From Polynucleobacter acidiphobus (GTDB taxonomy: Bacteria; Pseudomonadota; Gammaproteobacteria; Burkholderiales; Burkholderiaceae), in NCBI RefSeq assembly GCF_003065385.1, contig NZ_CP023277.1:1580564-1644563 (forward strand): a stretch of 64,000 bases of DNA. The letters are read 5' to 3'. Below the pieces are notes generated by a model. That model made no database searches, was not told the origin of the DNA, and saw only the letters and a program-made list of their open reading frames with translations. The position numbers were made by a program, and so were the translations under genes. This document shows positions 33,493 to 42,060 of the stretch, one piece after another. Position 1 is the stretch's first letter. Each line of letters starts with the position of its first letter.

Positions 33493-34062
33493 TTAAGGGT
33501 TAGGACAGTTTGCAGCAATTAAAGCGGGAGGGCAGCGAGTCGCAATCAACGCGGAACGTAACTTCGGTACGCTGGTGCGCTCATCAAGCCAGATTCCAAA
33601 AAAGGCTTTAGCAAATGCGTCGCCAGGAATATCGCCAATGGGTTTGCCATTGTGTAAGAACAAGGTTCCGCGATCGGGAAGATGGATACCAACTAAGGTG
33701 TCACCCGAGGCAATATCGGGAAATAGCTTTTCAAGGCTTTGCAACCAGATCGTGCGCTGCTTCTCTGACACCCCCAAACGCGTCATCTCATCGATCGTGC
33801 GCTTGGCTAAATCAGCACCTTTAAAGGATCGAATGTAATGAATTTCCAAGGCAAAGCCATTTTGGCCTTTGGGATCAGCCACGTAATAGCGAGCATCGTA
33901 GACGTCAAAACCCCAAAATGTCAGTCGCCCCTGACCTTGCAGGCTGGCAGTCTCAATGTAGCGATAGACCGGGGATTTGGTACCGGAGGCACTCGCAAAT
34001 ACCCAGCTTGGCCCTAAAAGGGTGAGCACAAGGCAGAGGTTTAGGATAGGAGTCCAATTCAT
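33493..34062 (-). CDS. Chalcone-isomerase-like secreted protein
   Basis: A 189-residue protein with a signal peptide (LNLCLVLTLLGPSWVFASA) followed by a chalcone-isomerase-like fold: GQGRLTFWGFDVYDARYYV, ALEIHYIRSFKGADLAKRTIDEM, GDTLVGIHLPDRGTLFLHNGKPIGDI, and FAKAFFGIWLDERTSVPKLR. Bacterial members lack proven isomerase activity. ATG 34062 is chosen; ATG 34074 is also possible. Confidence 0.82.
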   Translation of the reverse strand: MNWTPILNLCLVLTLLGPSWVFASASGTKSPVYRYIETASLQGQGRLTFWGFDVYDARYYVADPKGQNGFALEIHYIRSFKGADLAKRTIDEMTRLGVSEKQRTIWLQSLEKLFPDIASGDTLVGIHLPDRGTLFLHNGKPIGDIPGDAFAKAFFGIWLDERTSVPKLRSALIATRCPPALIAANCPNP

Positions 34063-34128
34063 GCCACTTAGCATAGAGGAGTTTTGTGACCCTTGCACAA
34101 ACCCCATTTTTCACGAGGAAGAATAAAA

Positions 34129-34152
34129 AAACCCGCTCCGAAGAGCGGGTTT
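34129..34152 (-). terminator. Terminator of the symporter operon
   Basis: AAACCCGCTC, CGAA, GAGCGGGTTT forms a perfect 10-bp stem with a tetraloop. On the minus strand a T-run follows (A-run at 34125-34131 on the plus strand). It lies 20 bp after the symporter stop codon. Confidence 0.9.
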
Positions 34153-34171
34153 CGAGAACCAACAATCTTGC

Positions 34172-36313
34172 TTAGTTTGCTGTGGTGTTCATGGTATCAC
34201 CACGCAACGTTGGGTAACGCACGTGATCGACCAACTCCTGAATATCTTTACGTGGAGCTGGGGTTACCAAGCTCACCAAGATAATCACTGCAAAGCCAAC
34301 CGGTACACCAAAGAGACCAGCAGAGATTGGCTGAATACCCCACCAGAGTTCAACTGGGGAAGTGACGCCAAAAATTCCGCGCATCCATGGTTGTGTTGTT
34401 GCCATGTAGTAGAAGGTAATTGCAAGACCAGCCACCATACCAAGGCAGGCGCCTGCTTTAGTCGCACGCTTCCAGAAAATACCCAAGGTAAGTGCTGGGA
34501 AGAATGAGGCTGCAGCAAAGGAGAACGCCGCACCCACTAAGAACAGAATATCTGCTGGTTTTTGAGCAGCTACATAAGCAGCGGCTAAGGCCACGAGCAA
34601 CAACAAGGCTTTCGAAATCGCTACGCGCCGTGAAGCAGGAGCATTTGGATCGATCATCTTGTAGTACAAGTCATGGGACAAAGCGTTTGCAATGGTCAAC
34701 AACAAGCCGTCAGCAGTTGAAAGCGCAGCAGCTAAACCACCCGCTGCCACCATTCCGGAGATCACGTATGGTAAGCCCGCAATTTCTGGGGTTGCCAACA
34801 CGATGATGTCACCGCCAACTGTCATTTCTGCAAGCTGGAAGATACCGTCTTTATTGATATCAGCAACAGACAGGAGCGATGGATCAACCTTCGTCCATGC
34901 CGCAATCCACGCTGGTAGCTTATCAAACGGCGTTCCCACCAAGACCGTGAAGACCTCGTATTTCACCAAGACTGCCAGGGCAGGTGCAGTGAAGTAGAGC
35001 AAGAAGATGAAGAACAGCGACCAGGTCACAGACTCACGCGCAGCTTTCACCGATGGTGTGGTGTAAAAGCGCATCAGGATGTGTGGCAATGCCGCAGTAC
35101 CTAACATCAAGCAGAAGATCAATGCTAAGAAATTGCGACGCGATGTATCAAATGCAGTGCGAGCTTTCTCGTCACCGTCTGGATTACCCGCAAACTGCTG
35201 TGCATGCCGTGGCATATTCGCTAACGGGTTCGAACGATTATTGGCGCTAGTGCGTTGTGCTGTCCACGCTTTCTTAGCAGCTTCCGCATCTTTTGGAACG
35301 GCAGCCAAAGCTTTTTCAGCAGCAGCAATTTCTTCAGCAGGCGCATTCGCTGCTTTCAGATCAGCCACTTTCTTCTCTGCAGCAGCCTTGTCAGCAGCTA
35401 AGGCGGCAGGCACGTCCTTTAACTTCTCAGCAAGTGCATCAGCGCGTGCTTTGAAAATTGCACGAACTTCAAGCTCTTTAGGATCCTTGATGAGCTCAGC
35501 TTCTTTAGCGGTTACCTTTTCCAACTGCTGACCATAGATCAGTTGTGGAATTGGGAAGCTAGTTTGCTTCACAGACAACCAAACCACTGGAATCATGTAA
35601 GCAATGATCAAGATGATGTACTGTGCAACCTGTGTCCAGGTCACCGCACGCATACCACCCAAGAACGAACAAACCAAAATACCAGCAAGGCCCATAAAGA
35701 TACCAAGTTCAAATGGTACGCCAGCCAGACGGGTGGTAATCAAACCAACACCGTAAATCTGCGCAACCACGTATACGAACGAGACCAGAATCGCGGCCAA
35801 AATACCAATGAAGCGAGGCAAGTTACCGTCATAACGAGCGCCCAAGAAGTCAGGGATCGTAAATTGACCGAACTTACGCAGGTATGGTGCCAAGAATAGT
35901 GCCACTAAGCAGTAGCCGCCAGTCCCTCCCATAATGAAGGCTAAGCCGCCGTAACCGGTGAGGTACAGAGTACCTGCCATACCGATAAACGATGCTGCCG
36001 ACATCCAGTCGGATCCTGTTGCCATACCGTTGTACACCGCAGGCACTCGTCGACCAGCTACATAATATTCCGCGGCTTCATTGGTTCGACTCATCACGCC
36101 GATACCGGCGTAGAGCAAAACAGTTGCGCCTAAGAAGATGTAACCGATCATTGCACGCGGCAATCCCATTTGCTCTAGGATTGCAAGCACAACGACGAAG
36201 GCTAAAAAGCCGCCGGTATACCAAGCGTAGACTTTATTTAGCTTCTTTTTAAAGTCGGCGTTACTACCACCGCCGCCGAAGAGACTTCCGTCACCAGGTG
36301 TCATTCCAGCCAT
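34172..36313 (-). CDS. Sodium:solute symporter, ActP-like (VC_2705 subfamily)
   Basis: A 713-residue membrane transporter related to acetate permease ActP. Typical regions are NEAAEYYVAGRRVPAVYNGMATGSDWMSAASFIGMAGTLYLTGYGGLAF, GGMRAVTWTQVAQYIILI, and SGMVAAGGLAAALSTADGLLLTIANALSHDLYY. About 150 residues beyond the ActP length come from a hydrophilic, Ala/Lys/Glu-rich segment at about residues 255-385 that should form a coiled coil. It lies 2 bp after the gene for its small subunit. The solute is probably a small organic acid, inferred from the family. Confidence 0.87.
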   Translation of the reverse strand: MAGMTPGDGSLFGGGGSNADFKKKLNKVYAWYTGGFLAFVVVLAILEQMGLPRAMIGYIFLGATVLLYAGIGVMSRTNEAAEYYVAGRRVPAVYNGMATGSDWMSAASFIGMAGTLYLTGYGGLAFIMGGTGGYCLVALFLAPYLRKFGQFTIPDFLGARYDGNLPRFIGILAAILVSFVYVVAQIYGVGLITTRLAGVPFELGIFMGLAGILVCSFLGGMRAVTWTQVAQYIILIIAYMIPVVWLSVKQTSFPIPQLIYGQQLEKVTAKEAELIKDPKELEVRAIFKARADALAEKLKDVPAALAADKAAAEKKVADLKAANAPAEEIAAAEKALAAVPKDAEAAKKAWTAQRTSANNRSNPLANMPRHAQQFAGNPDGDEKARTAFDTSRRNFLALIFCLMLGTAALPHILMRFYTTPSVKAARESVTWSLFFIFLLYFTAPALAVLVKYEVFTVLVGTPFDKLPAWIAAWTKVDPSLLSVADINKDGIFQLAEMTVGGDIIVLATPEIAGLPYVISGMVAAGGLAAALSTADGLLLTIANALSHDLYYKMIDPNAPASRRVAISKALLLLVALAAAYVAAQKPADILFLVGAAFSFAAASFFPALTLGIFWKRATKAGACLGMVAGLAITFYYMATTQPWMRGIFGVTSPVELWWGIQPISAGLFGVPVGFAVIILVSLVTPAPRKDIQELVDHVRYPTLRGDTMNTTAN

Positions 36314-36315
36314 GA

Positions 36316-36579
36316 TTAGTCATCCTCCGCTTCAGCACAGTCATACTCTTGATCGAGCTTGTTCATATAGTGTGCGTAATAGCCAATGATCGCAACATAC
36401 ACGACCAATGCACCTTGCGCTCCTACCCAAAAACTAAACGGCCAACCAAAAAAGTTGAACGATAGTTCTCTAGCGTTATAGCCAACAACAAAGGTCACAA
36501 TAAACCAAATCGCCAACAGCAGAGCTGATATGCGTAGGTTCTTTGACCAATATTGTTTATGCGATTCTGTTAATTGCAT
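36316..36579 (-). CDS. Sodium/solute symporter small subunit (DUF4212)
   Basis: An 87-residue protein with two transmembrane helices (LRISALLLAIWFIVTFVVGY; FSFWVGAQGALVVYVAIIGYYAHYM) and an acidic C-terminus. The motif NFFGWPFSFWVGAQG is diagnostic of the small partner of VC_2705-type symporters. It ends 2 bp before the large subunit. An AGGAG-rich stretch precedes the ATG. Confidence 0.9.
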   Translation of the reverse strand: MQLTESHKQYWSKNLRISALLLAIWFIVTFVVGYNARELSFNFFGWPFSFWVGAQGALVVYVAIIGYYAHYMNKLDQEYDCAEAEDD

Positions 36580-36642
36580 AACAGTTTCTCCTTAGGTTAT
36601 TAAAAACATCTACATCAAACTTCGTACTGCTACTTCATTGTG

Positions 36643-37215
36643 CTAAGCAGTTAGACCAGTCTCCCGCTCCAACTGCTTCGCAAATTTCGGCTCAAATTCT
36701 TTTAAATGCCTGATGATTTTTACTGCTTCTTCGGGTTCTTGGCGATCCACATAAACCCTTGCTAATTGGTACCAACCATAGGGACTCATGGGCTGAAGCT
36801 GAGTATTTTTCTTCAAAGCCTTGATGGCTTCATCAAAACGACGCTGCTGAATTAGGGTTAGCCCTAATCCGTACCAGGCTAGATCCATCTTCTCGTCTAG
36901 CTTAAGCGCTTTGCGAAAACTGAATTCAGCATCCTCCACTTGACCCAATTCTTCTTGTAAATAAGCAAGGTTGTACCAAGAGTAGGCTGGGGCATCTGAG
37001 CGCTGTACAACCCTTTTATAAAAAGCGACTGCGCCCTCTTTGTCTCCTGCTTGAGTTTTTAAATAAGCAAGGCTCGAGAGTACATAGGGATCATTTGGGT
37101 ATTCACGCAACATTTCTTCAAACACCGTCATTGCTTGCTGCTGCAAGCCAAATAGGATGAAAGCAGAGGCTCGCCACTTAAAGAGATACCAGCGTAAATT
37201 GTGGCTTACTGACAT
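36643..37215 (-). CDS. Tetratricopeptide repeat protein
   Basis: A 190-residue protein made of about four TPR units: AMTVFEEMLREYPNDPYVLSSLAYLKTQ, AVAFYKRVVQRSDAPAYSWYNLAYLQEELG, AEFSFRKALKLDEKMDLAWYGLGLTLIQQ, and AIKALKKNTQLQPMSPYGWYQLARVYV. Such repeats bind other proteins; no partner can be named. No signal peptide is seen. Its first codons overlap the end of the upstream small membrane protein gene by 10 bp. Confidence 0.85.
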   Translation of the reverse strand: MSVSHNLRWYLFKWRASAFILFGLQQQAMTVFEEMLREYPNDPYVLSSLAYLKTQAGDKEGAVAFYKRVVQRSDAPAYSWYNLAYLQEELGQVEDAEFSFRKALKLDEKMDLAWYGLGLTLIQQRRFDEAIKALKKNTQLQPMSPYGWYQLARVYVDRQEPEEAVKIIRHLKEFEPKFAKQLERETGLTA

Positions 37216-37502
37216 AGCTCAACCCCAATCGTGACGCAATGCTCAATTTTGGCCAGGGTCACAGCAATGTATAAGACCGCGACAATACAGAAGGCAACAA
37301 ACGGAATTTGATGGTCCGCAATTTGCTTCGGCGAGATAAAACGCGCCACGCTGGTCCAAGGCTTATTCACGATTTGGAATAGCTGATAAAACAGATTGGT
37401 CTCGCGCTTTACTCCAGTTAAAACATACAGCAAACCTTGGCCAATTAATGCCAGTCCACCGATGTATAAAAGTAATTGAGCGATATTCAGAAATAAAAGC
37501 AC
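37206..37502 (-). CDS. Small membrane protein, unknown function
   Basis: A 98-residue protein with two strongly hydrophobic segments (LLFLNIAQLLLYIGGLALIGQGLLYVL and PFVAFCIVAVLYIAVTLA) joined by a polar loop. The GTG at 37502 is preceded by AAGG with a six-base gap and is preferred over a TTG at 37535. It overlaps the TPR gene start, so the two are probably translated together. I do not recognise the family. Confidence 0.65.
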   Translation of the reverse strand: MLLFLNIAQLLLYIGGLALIGQGLLYVLTGVKRETNLFYQLFQIVNKPWTSVARFISPKQIADHQIPFVAFCIVAVLYIAVTLAKIEHCVTIGVELCQ

Positions 37503-37643
37503 GGAAAGCCTTATGGAGCCTAGTGAGAAAACCAATGGGGATTATGGTTGGGGCGCAAAAACACCCAAATCGGTGCTTACCCTAGGTCGCGATAAATAAA
37601 TCCCTTGGGATCTAGGACTTACCCTAGGTATGTCAAGCTAAGC

Positions 37644-38291
37644 TTACGATCTAGGAATCCAAGCAGCGTTCTGGGCGAGGGTTTTAAGCCCCTTAAGGCT
37701 ATTCGCCTCGCGTGCAATTGAACTCCACAGGCAAAGCAGTAACTCACAGGTTGCCAAGGTATCGGCCGCTGCTTGATGGCGAACTGCGCACTCAATTCCA
37801 AAATGGGATAACCAATCGTCTAAAGCGCGCGCCTTTGGCTTTAATCCAGATAAAGCAGCCAATGGCTCAATATCAATCCAATCATTACCCAATGGTGCTA
37901 AGTTAAGTTGCTGATACGCGCGATTAATCATGGCCTGATCAAAAGGCGCATGAAATGCCAGCAGTGGAGAATTACCAACCCAGTGGCGAAACTCCTCCAA
38001 CACCTCAACGGCCGGTCTACCTTGCTTTTGAGCCCCTACGCCAATGTGATGCACCAATATATTGTCCTTATCGGAGGCGAACTCTTGGCGAAGAACGGCT
38101 TCATAACTATCCCCCAAAATAATCGAGGGTCTAGTAAAGCCTGGTCCCACCTCAACAGCAATCGCCGCAATCGCCAATAGTCGATCGCGATGGGGATCAA
38201 GACCCGTTGTTTCAACATCGAGCACAACCCAGCGATTGGGTTCAGGCACTGGTGATGAAAAACCAAAACGCGCCAATAAACTAGCGAACAT
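37644..38291 (-). CDS. DnaQ-like 3'-5' exonuclease
   Basis: A 215-residue DEDDh exonuclease. ExoI is WVVLDVETTGLDP, ExoII region is PLLAFHAPFDQAMINRAY, and ExoIII is HQAAADTLATCELLL with the catalytic His and Asp. Its ATG overlaps the end of the DUF294 gene by 11 bp. This pairing beside a VC_2705-type symporter is recurrent in proteobacteria, so despite its fold it may act in a signalling or nucleotide-turnover unit rather than in replication. Confidence 0.85.
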   Translation of the reverse strand: MFASLLARFGFSSPVPEPNRWVVLDVETTGLDPHRDRLLAIAAIAVEVGPGFTRPSIILGDSYEAVLRQEFASDKDNILVHHIGVGAQKQGRPAVEVLEEFRHWVGNSPLLAFHAPFDQAMINRAYQQLNLAPLGNDWIDIEPLAALSGLKPKARALDDWLSHFGIECAVRHQAAADTLATCELLLCLWSSIAREANSLKGLKTLAQNAAWIPRS

Positions 38292-40182
38292 AATCAAGCT
38301 CTAAACGCTGTTGCAGATTACGCACTTCAGATAATGACTCTCGCAGAATGGTCTTATCCACCGAATTTAATTGCTCCACATCTACCGCATTGGGGTTGCC
38401 TCCAATCGCATGACTGTCAATCTGTGCGGCTAAGCGTAAGGTCTGCAAATACTCAAAGGCTGCAATCCAAGCAATGCTCTCTGATTCATTGAGTTTTAAT
38501 GCGCGGCCAATTGCAGCGAGTCGCTCACGCGTATTGACGGCACTGATACCATTGGCCAATGAATAGATTCGGGCGCAGTCGACCACAATTGCGGTACCTT
38601 GTAACTTAACATCGATGATTTTCTTGCCATCGAGCTCTTTGGTTTCCAAACTACCAAACCAGTTAAATGGCACTTTCCACTTCAGAGAGTTTTCAACCAG
38701 CAATTTAATGAATCGTGGGGTGGCCTCTGCGTGCTTCACAACGTAATTACGTAATGGCTCAAGCAAAGACTCGTTGCCGGCAAGCGCCCTAAAGTCAAAG
38801 AAGATGCTGGCATTGAGAAGATCCTCTGGATTGCCTTGCTCAATCCAACGTGCGAAGCGTTGCAACCACTCCTGTTGGCTAATACAAAGCTCAGGGTTAC
38901 TCGCCATGATGTTGCCTTTACATAATGGATAGCCACATGCATCAAGAGCATGATTAACATCTTTGGCAAACGCAAGATAACGCGCTTTGTGGGAAACCTC
39001 GGAGTCCATAAAAATGAGTGCGTTGTCTTGATCAGTCGCAATGGTCTGCTCACTGCGACCCTCTGAACCGAGCGAGATCCATGCAAATCGGTCCATACTC
39101 AGATCATGTTGCTTAGCAAAGATAGCAATCAGTTGTGCCGTTAATACATCGTTGAGGTGACTAATTAAGGCGGTCAATTGACGCGCTTGCACACCTTGGC
39201 CCAAGAGATTTCGAGCAAATTTGCGAATATTGCTAGCGCATTCTTTTAGGATTGCCACATCTTCAGCCGCCCGAATTGCACTGCTAATGTTGTTAAGAGA
39301 CAAGCGTTGTAGAGAAAATAAATCGCGCTCCGAAATAATGCCAACCAGCTCCTTGCCACGTAATACTGGTAAATGACGAATGTGATACCGAGACATCGTT
39401 AAGCCAGCGGTCTCAGCAGTATCGTCTATGGATAAAGTTTTTACGTCACGCGACATGATTTGGGAAATCGGCGTTTCGAGGGGAACTTGTGCAAGCGTTA
39501 CCCGACTTAACACGTCGTAGCGCGTCAAGATGCCCACAATACTTCCACCTTCATCAACCACTAAAACAGAGCCCACTTTTTTATCATGAATTAATTGCAA
39601 GGCAACCTTCAGCGGGGTGTCAGGACGAACCGAAATCGGCTTCTTGAGCGCCAGATCGCGCATTGGACTTTCAAGTGACTGCTCGGTTAATGCTTGAGAG
39701 GCAAAACTATTACGCAAAGCCGTCCTTGATTCCTCAAGGAGCTTCAAGATACGGTTATTTAAGAAGTCACTGAAAGGCTTGGATCGCTTAGCGAGCTCAT
39801 GCATACGCTCTATCGGTAAGGCTAAGCAAAAACAGTCATCGATTGCCACGTACTTCACCGTGCTTGGAAGCCCTCCGTAACATGCACTAACTGCCAATAG
39901 ATCGCCCGGGTCAAGCTCAAATCCAGTCTCTTCAAAACCAGGAATCAAACGGCGACCCGACACCCTTCCTTGTCGAATCAGATAAAGCATCTTTGGTACA
40001 CCGTCTGCCGGAGAAAGAATAATTTCTTCAGGAGCAAAGTACGATTCAGCAGAATGATGTAAAAAGAAGTCGACGTCCTGCTCTGCCATTTTTGAAAAAG
40101 GCAGTACGCGCATTAATTGCTGACGTAAATTTTGTACAAGGCTGTACGATATGGGAGTCACTTTTTGATCCGTGGATTCCAT
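38281..40182 (-). CDS. cNMP-binding / CBS / DUF294 nucleotidyltransferase-like regulator
   Basis: A 633-residue soluble protein. Order of domains: a cyclic-nucleotide-binding-like beta barrel (about 20-140, EEIILSPADGVPKMLYLIRQGRVSG), two CBS repeats (about 170-290, e.g. VGSVLVVDEGGSIVGILTRYDVL and HLPVLRGKELVGIISERDLF), a DUF294 nucleotidyltransferase-like domain with SLGSEGRSEQTIATDQDNALIF, and a C-terminal helical domain. The GSxGRxE and DxD residues are kept, so transferase activity is possible. It likely controls the neighbouring symporter; this is inferred from the conserved neighbourhood. Confidence 0.88.
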   Translation of the reverse strand: MESTDQKVTPISYSLVQNLRQQLMRVLPFSKMAEQDVDFFLHHSAESYFAPEEIILSPADGVPKMLYLIRQGRVSGRRLIPGFEETGFELDPGDLLAVSACYGGLPSTVKYVAIDDCFCLALPIERMHELAKRSKPFSDFLNNRILKLLEESRTALRNSFASQALTEQSLESPMRDLALKKPISVRPDTPLKVALQLIHDKKVGSVLVVDEGGSIVGILTRYDVLSRVTLAQVPLETPISQIMSRDVKTLSIDDTAETAGLTMSRYHIRHLPVLRGKELVGIISERDLFSLQRLSLNNISSAIRAAEDVAILKECASNIRKFARNLLGQGVQARQLTALISHLNDVLTAQLIAIFAKQHDLSMDRFAWISLGSEGRSEQTIATDQDNALIFMDSEVSHKARYLAFAKDVNHALDACGYPLCKGNIMASNPELCISQQEWLQRFARWIEQGNPEDLLNASIFFDFRALAGNESLLEPLRNYVVKHAEATPRFIKLLVENSLKWKVPFNWFGSLETKELDGKKIIDVKLQGTAIVVDCARIYSLANGISAVNTRERLAAIGRALKLNESESIAWIAAFEYLQTLRLAAQIDSHAIGGNPNAVDVEQLNSVDKTILRESLSEVRNLQQRLELDYVR

Positions 40183-40305
40183 CGAATAAATACCTCGCTT
40201 CGGTTAACTATCGGTACTATTTCATTATGAACACGATGCACTATTGAATCAATACAATCAGATTATTCTGTTATTTACCTTGATTTTTAGTCAACTACTG
40301 CGCCC

Positions 40306-41016
40306 ATGAAATACCAACTGATTGCGTTTGATGCCTACGGAACCTTATTGGATGTATATGCAGTTGCAGCGCGTGCTGAGCAATTGTTTCCGGGGCATGG
40401 AAAATCGTTATCGCAGCTCTGGCGAGATAAACAGCTCGAGTACACCCGGCTGATCTCACTTGCTGATTCAAGCGCCCAGGGCAGTCAACACTATCAATCG
40501 TTTTGGGATATCACGACTGCGGCCTTACGCTATAGCTGCAAACAACTGGGGCTTAATCTCACGCCCGAGAGTGAGGCGCAGTTACTAGCGCAATATGCCC
40601 ATTTGGATCCTTTTTCTGAATCAAAGCAGGTTCTTGGTAATGTAAGAGCGCTAGGTTTAAAAACGTGCGTCCTTTCTAATGGCAATTCAGAAATGCTATC
40701 GTCAGCCCTTGGCCATAGTCAGCTCGCGCACTATTTCGATGCGGTGATTTCAGTCGATGAGGCACGGCAGTTCAAAATTACGCCTGCCAGTTATCAATTG
40801 GTTCTTAAGCACTTCCCCGTAGCAAAAGATCGGGTGTTATTTATATCCTGCAATGCCTGGGACATCATTGGCGCCAATTGGTTTGGATTTGATACCTTTT
40901 GGGTCAATCGCTATCAACTACCCTTTGAAGAAATTGGAATCGCCCCAAGCTATAGCGGTTTCAATCTGAATGACTTGATGCCCTACCTGAAAACTACTCC
41001 ATCAGCATCGCAATAA
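40306..41016 (+). CDS. Haloacid dehalogenase, type II
   Basis: A 236-residue HAD-superfamily enzyme that hydrolyses 2-haloalkanoic acids to hydroxy acids. The nucleophile lies in LIAFDAYGTLLDVYAV; the substrate Arg/Asn region and motif II VLSNGN follow; motif III is the Lys in DEARQFKITPASYQL; and the late SCNAWDIIGANWFGFDTFWVNR is diagnostic of L-2-haloacid dehalogenases. Convergent with a small membrane-protein gene, overlapping by 23 bp. Confidence 0.9.
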   Translation: MKYQLIAFDAYGTLLDVYAVAARAEQLFPGHGKSLSQLWRDKQLEYTRLISLADSSAQGSQHYQSFWDITTAALRYSCKQLGLNLTPESEAQLLAQYAHLDPFSESKQVLGNVRALGLKTCVLSNGNSEMLSSALGHSQLAHYFDAVISVDEARQFKITPASYQLVLKHFPVAKDRVLFISCNAWDIIGANWFGFDTFWVNRYQLPFEEIGIAPSYSGFNLNDLMPYLKTTPSASQ

Positions 41017-41239
41017 ATTCGTAGATCAAATACCCAGCACCAATTGCCAGAATGGTGTACACAAAAGTTTTAACAAAAGTCTGGCCAAGCGCGCCTAAAC
41101 GCTCCTGCAAAAAGATTAAAAAGGTGTAATCTGGATTCGGGTCATTACGCCATCGATAGAAACTCACCACGAGTTGGTAAAGATTAAAGACCACCCATAA
41201 GCCAAAGGTGATTTGGATAAAAGTAAATATGTATTGCAT
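40994..41239 (-). CDS. Small membrane protein, unknown function
   Basis: An 81-residue protein with two hydrophobic segments (FTFIQITFGLWVVFNLYQLVVSFY and VKTFVYTILAIGAGYLIYEFIAML) and a polar linker RWRNDPNPDYTFLIFLQERLG. I do not recognise it. Its 3' end overlaps the dehalogenase gene on the opposite strand. Confidence 0.6.
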   Translation of the reverse strand: MQYIFTFIQITFGLWVVFNLYQLVVSFYRWRNDPNPDYTFLIFLQERLGALGQTFVKTFVYTILAIGAGYLIYEFIAMLME

Positions 41240-41310
41240 GGCTGCATTCTAGAGCTTTTTCATCATCAGCCAATATCATTACAATGCCAGCAATACATTA
41301 AAGGCAGATC

Positions 41311-41958
41311 TTGGACTTTTCCTACCTCATCGATTTATTTCTAAATCTTGACAAGAACTTGGCCCTCATCGCCAATGAGTGGGGTACCTGGATTTATGTC
41401 CTGTTATTTACCATCATCTTTGTTGAAACTGGGCTTGTCATCATGCCCTTTCTGCCCGGCGACTCCTTGCTCTTTGTCGCGGGCGCACTCACTGCAGCCG
41501 GCGATCTAAGTCTTCCGGTACTCATGGTCTTACTGACCAGTGCGGCCATTTTGGGTGATGCGGTGAACTACTCGGTTGGGCGCTTTGTGGGCAATAAGGT
41601 TTTCTCGTGGGAGAACTCGCGCTGGTTTAATAAGAAAGCCTTTGATCAGGCACACGCCTTTTATGAAAAATACGGCCCCATCACCATTGTGATTGGTCGA
41701 TTTTTGCCATTTGTCAGAACGTTTGCCCCCTTTGTGGCCGGCGTGGCTCAGATGCGCTACCCCGTATTTGTCTTCTACAACATTATTGGCGGCATCATCT
41801 GGGTGTGTAGCCTAACAGGGCTTGGTTTTTTGATTGGCGAGCATCCGTGGGTGAAAAGTAATTTTTCGATCGTTGCGCTCGCAATGATCATCATTCCTGG
41901 CTTACCTGCGCTTTGGATTTTTCTGAAAGAACTTTGGAAGAAATTTAAATCTAAGTAA
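41311..41958 (+). CDS. DedA family membrane protein
   Basis: A 215-residue inner-membrane protein. DedA-family proteins are thought to move polyprenyl-phosphate or phospholipid between membrane leaflets. The signature region is ETGLVIMPFLPGDSLLFVAGAL, followed by GDAVNYSVGRFVG, and FYEKYGPITIVIGRFLPFVRTFAPFVAGVAQM with the essential Arg residues. The start is TTG at 41311, supported by AAAGG six bases upstream; no ATG fits. Confidence 0.92.
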   Translation: MDFSYLIDLFLNLDKNLALIANEWGTWIYVLLFTIIFVETGLVIMPFLPGDSLLFVAGALTAAGDLSLPVLMVLLTSAAILGDAVNYSVGRFVGNKVFSWENSRWFNKKAFDQAHAFYEKYGPITIVIGRFLPFVRTFAPFVAGVAQMRYPVFVFYNIIGGIIWVCSLTGLGFLIGEHPWVKSNFSIVALAMIIIPGLPALWIFLKELWKKFKSK

Positions 41959-42060
41959 ATTCATTTACTTAGCAACACAATCTCGGTGGTGATTGGCTGT
42001 CAAGTTAATTTGACAGAGCTTATCGGTATACTGACCTTCCAAAAATCAGCAGGAGAAAAT

